Origin: Bifidobacteriaceae bacterium
GTDB lineage: Bacteria > Actinomycetota > Actinomycetes > Actinomycetales > WQXJ01
NCBI GenBank assembly: GCA_031272565.1
Contig: JAISTN010000277.1
Location: 1-7,019, forward strand
Length of the DNA stretch: 7,019 nt
Direction of reading: 5' to 3'
Part shown: positions 6,521 through 7,019 of the stretch, one piece after another
Layout of the letters: the number at the start of each line of letters is the position of its first letter
Position numbering within the stretch: the first letter of the stretch is position 1
Translations under genes and position numbers: made by a program
Notes under the pieces: generated by a model
Seen by the model: only the letters and a program-made list of their open reading frames with translations
Database searches by the model: none
Told to the model about the DNA's origin: nothing

Positions 6521-6700
6521 CATCCCAAACCGCCCCGGCGCCCGCCGCCTTCCACCCGGGCCACGCCGGACCCCGCAGGGCCGCCGGGCCGTGCCACGTG
6601 CCCCCCCGCCCACCACTACATCACGACGCCCCACATCACCCCGCCCACGCGGCCAAACAACCCGCCGGCGCCCGCCGCGTCCAGCCGCGCCGGGCGCGCC
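6521..6700. other. C-rich, T-poor intergenic stretch between recO and the acyl-CoA synthetase gene
   Basis: By hand count the plus strand has about 100 C, 46 G and only about 9 T in 180 bases, much more skewed than the flanking genes. It holds a run of seven C (6601-6607) and a 14-bp direct repeat ccggcgcccgccgc (6535-6548 and 6665-6678). I see no coding gene, tRNA or terminator. The recO promoter should lie here but I cannot point to it. Confidence 0.5.
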
Positions 6701-6708
6701 ACGCCAGG

Positions 6709-6743
6709 TTACGGTTACGGCACCGTAGGTTTACCTATAGGAT
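6709..6743 (+). promoter_or_regulatory. Promoter with nested inverted repeats upstream of the acyl-CoA synthetase gene
   Basis: TTACGG (6715-6720, also repeated just before at 6709-6714) and TAGGAT (6738-6743) are 17 bp apart and could be -35 and -10. The spacer is filled with dyads: TACGG-CA-CCGTA (6716-6727), TAGGT-TT-ACCTA (6726-6737) and the palindrome CCTATAGG (6734-6741). This layout is typical of a repressor operator, and fatty-acid activation genes in Actinobacteria are often under TetR- or GntR-type control. The regulator is not identified and the promoter is a sequence-only guess. Confidence 0.38.
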
Positions 6744-6793
6744 GAGCGTTGGACAGCGCGGTCCAGCCACTCGCAAACAACCAAGTAGGAGCC

Positions 6794-7019
6794 ATGGATA
6801 CAGTTTCCACGCCCGCCAACGTCGAAGTCGACCCTTCCTGGAACATCAACTACCTGTTGACACGACGGTTGGGCAAGGAACCGGACGCCACCGCCATCGA
6901 ACGCCAACAAGCGGACGGCACCTGGCTGCCGATGTCGGTCAAAGAGTTCAACTGTGACGTGATCGCGGTCGCCAAGGGCCTGGTCGCCCTGGGTATCGCG
7001 CCCGGTGACCACGTGGCCA
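6794..7019 (+). CDS. Long-chain acyl-CoA synthetase, AMP-forming (N-terminus only)
   Basis: Only the first 75 codons are in the window and the frame is open to the edge. The protein shows the start of a FadD15-like AMP-dependent ligase: a short N-terminal tail, NINYLLTRRLGKEPDATAIE (18-37), a DGTW motif (41-44), and then SVKEF, VAKGLVALGIAPGDHVA (59-75), the helix and turn that precede the first strand of the adenylation domain. Full-length enzymes are about 600 residues and make acyl-CoA from fatty acid, ATP and CoA. The catalytic motifs are outside the window, so the substrate cannot be judged. I chose the ATG at 6794; AGGAG (6787-6791) is only 2 nt away, unusually close. A TTG at 6749 behind AGGA would add 15 residues and is the only upstream alternative before the in-frame stop at 6743-6745. 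Confidence 0.82.
   Translation, partial: MDTVSTPANVEVDPSWNINYLLTRRLGKEPDATAIERQQADGTWLPMSVKEFNCDVIAVAKGLVALGIAPGDHVA

Noticed and set aside
6524..6611. G-quadruplex on the minus strand
   Set aside because: The runs at 6524-6557 need an 11-nt loop, and the C7-G-C3 tract offers at most three runs close together, so the usual four-run, short-loop rule is not met.
6686..6698. Hairpin CGCGC-CGG-GCGCG as a terminator
   Set aside because: Short stem, no T run, and it lies upstream of a promoter rather than after a gene on either strand; chance is likely in such GC-rich DNA.
6018..6957. Plus-strand open frames running from inside recO across the intergenic region (6018-6728, 6349-6957)
   Set aside because: They overlap recO and the acyl-CoA synthetase in other frames, are low-complexity, and have no plausible start context.
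1..7019. Mobile element, CRISPR array, tRNA or toxin-antitoxin system that could make a new defence island
   Set aside because: No transposase or integrase, no regularly spaced repeats, no tRNA-like cloverleaf and no small paired ORFs were found; the genes are of ordinary chromosomal type.

Overview
The window is very GC-rich DNA with closely packed genes, GTG and ATG starts, strong G/C preference at third codon positions and protein families in their actinobacterial versions. It most likely comes from the chromosome of a high-GC Gram-positive (Actinomycetota). The sequence alone does not fix the genus.

Layout: positions 1-5035 on the minus strand hold a three-gene SOS mutagenesis cassette, read right to left as imuA (4130-5035), imuB (2361-4133) and dnaE2 (2368 to beyond the left edge). 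The genes overlap by 4 bp (ATGA) and 8 bp (ATGAGTGA), so they look like one translationally coupled operon. Upstream of imuA, at 5128-5180, is a good promoter with a near-palindromic LexA-type box where transcription should begin. A gene for a PEBP (YbhB/YbcL, Raf-kinase-inhibitor-like) protein diverges from the cassette (5233-5766, plus) and appears to be transcribed without a leader. It converges on recO (5784-6512, minus), with only 17 bp between the stop codons. After a C-rich intergenic stretch (6513-6793), the first 75 codons of a long-chain acyl-CoA synthetase run off the right edge (6794-7019, plus), behind a promoter-like region packed with inverted repeats.

How the genes work together: ImuA (RecA-like, degenerate P-loop), ImuB (Y-family polymerase fold without catalytic acids) and DnaE2 (C-family polymerase with its catalytic aspartates) are the known parts of the actinobacterial mutasome. 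It performs error-prone bypass of lesions after DNA damage, with DnaE2 as the polymerase and ImuB as the adaptor. RecO is a recombination mediator that loads RecA at gaps, so the neighbourhood is rich in DNA repair. The PEBP and acyl-CoA synthetase genes have no established link to it.

I found no mobile element, CRISPR array, rRNA or tRNA. The cassette is a known system. Its less ordinary points are a low-complexity insertion in the ImuB C-terminus, a clamp-binding motif in ImuB without its leading Gln, a Pro-Ala-Asp repeat linker in ImuA, a possible short leader ORF joined to imuA by TAATG, and a second LexA-box-like element over the -35.
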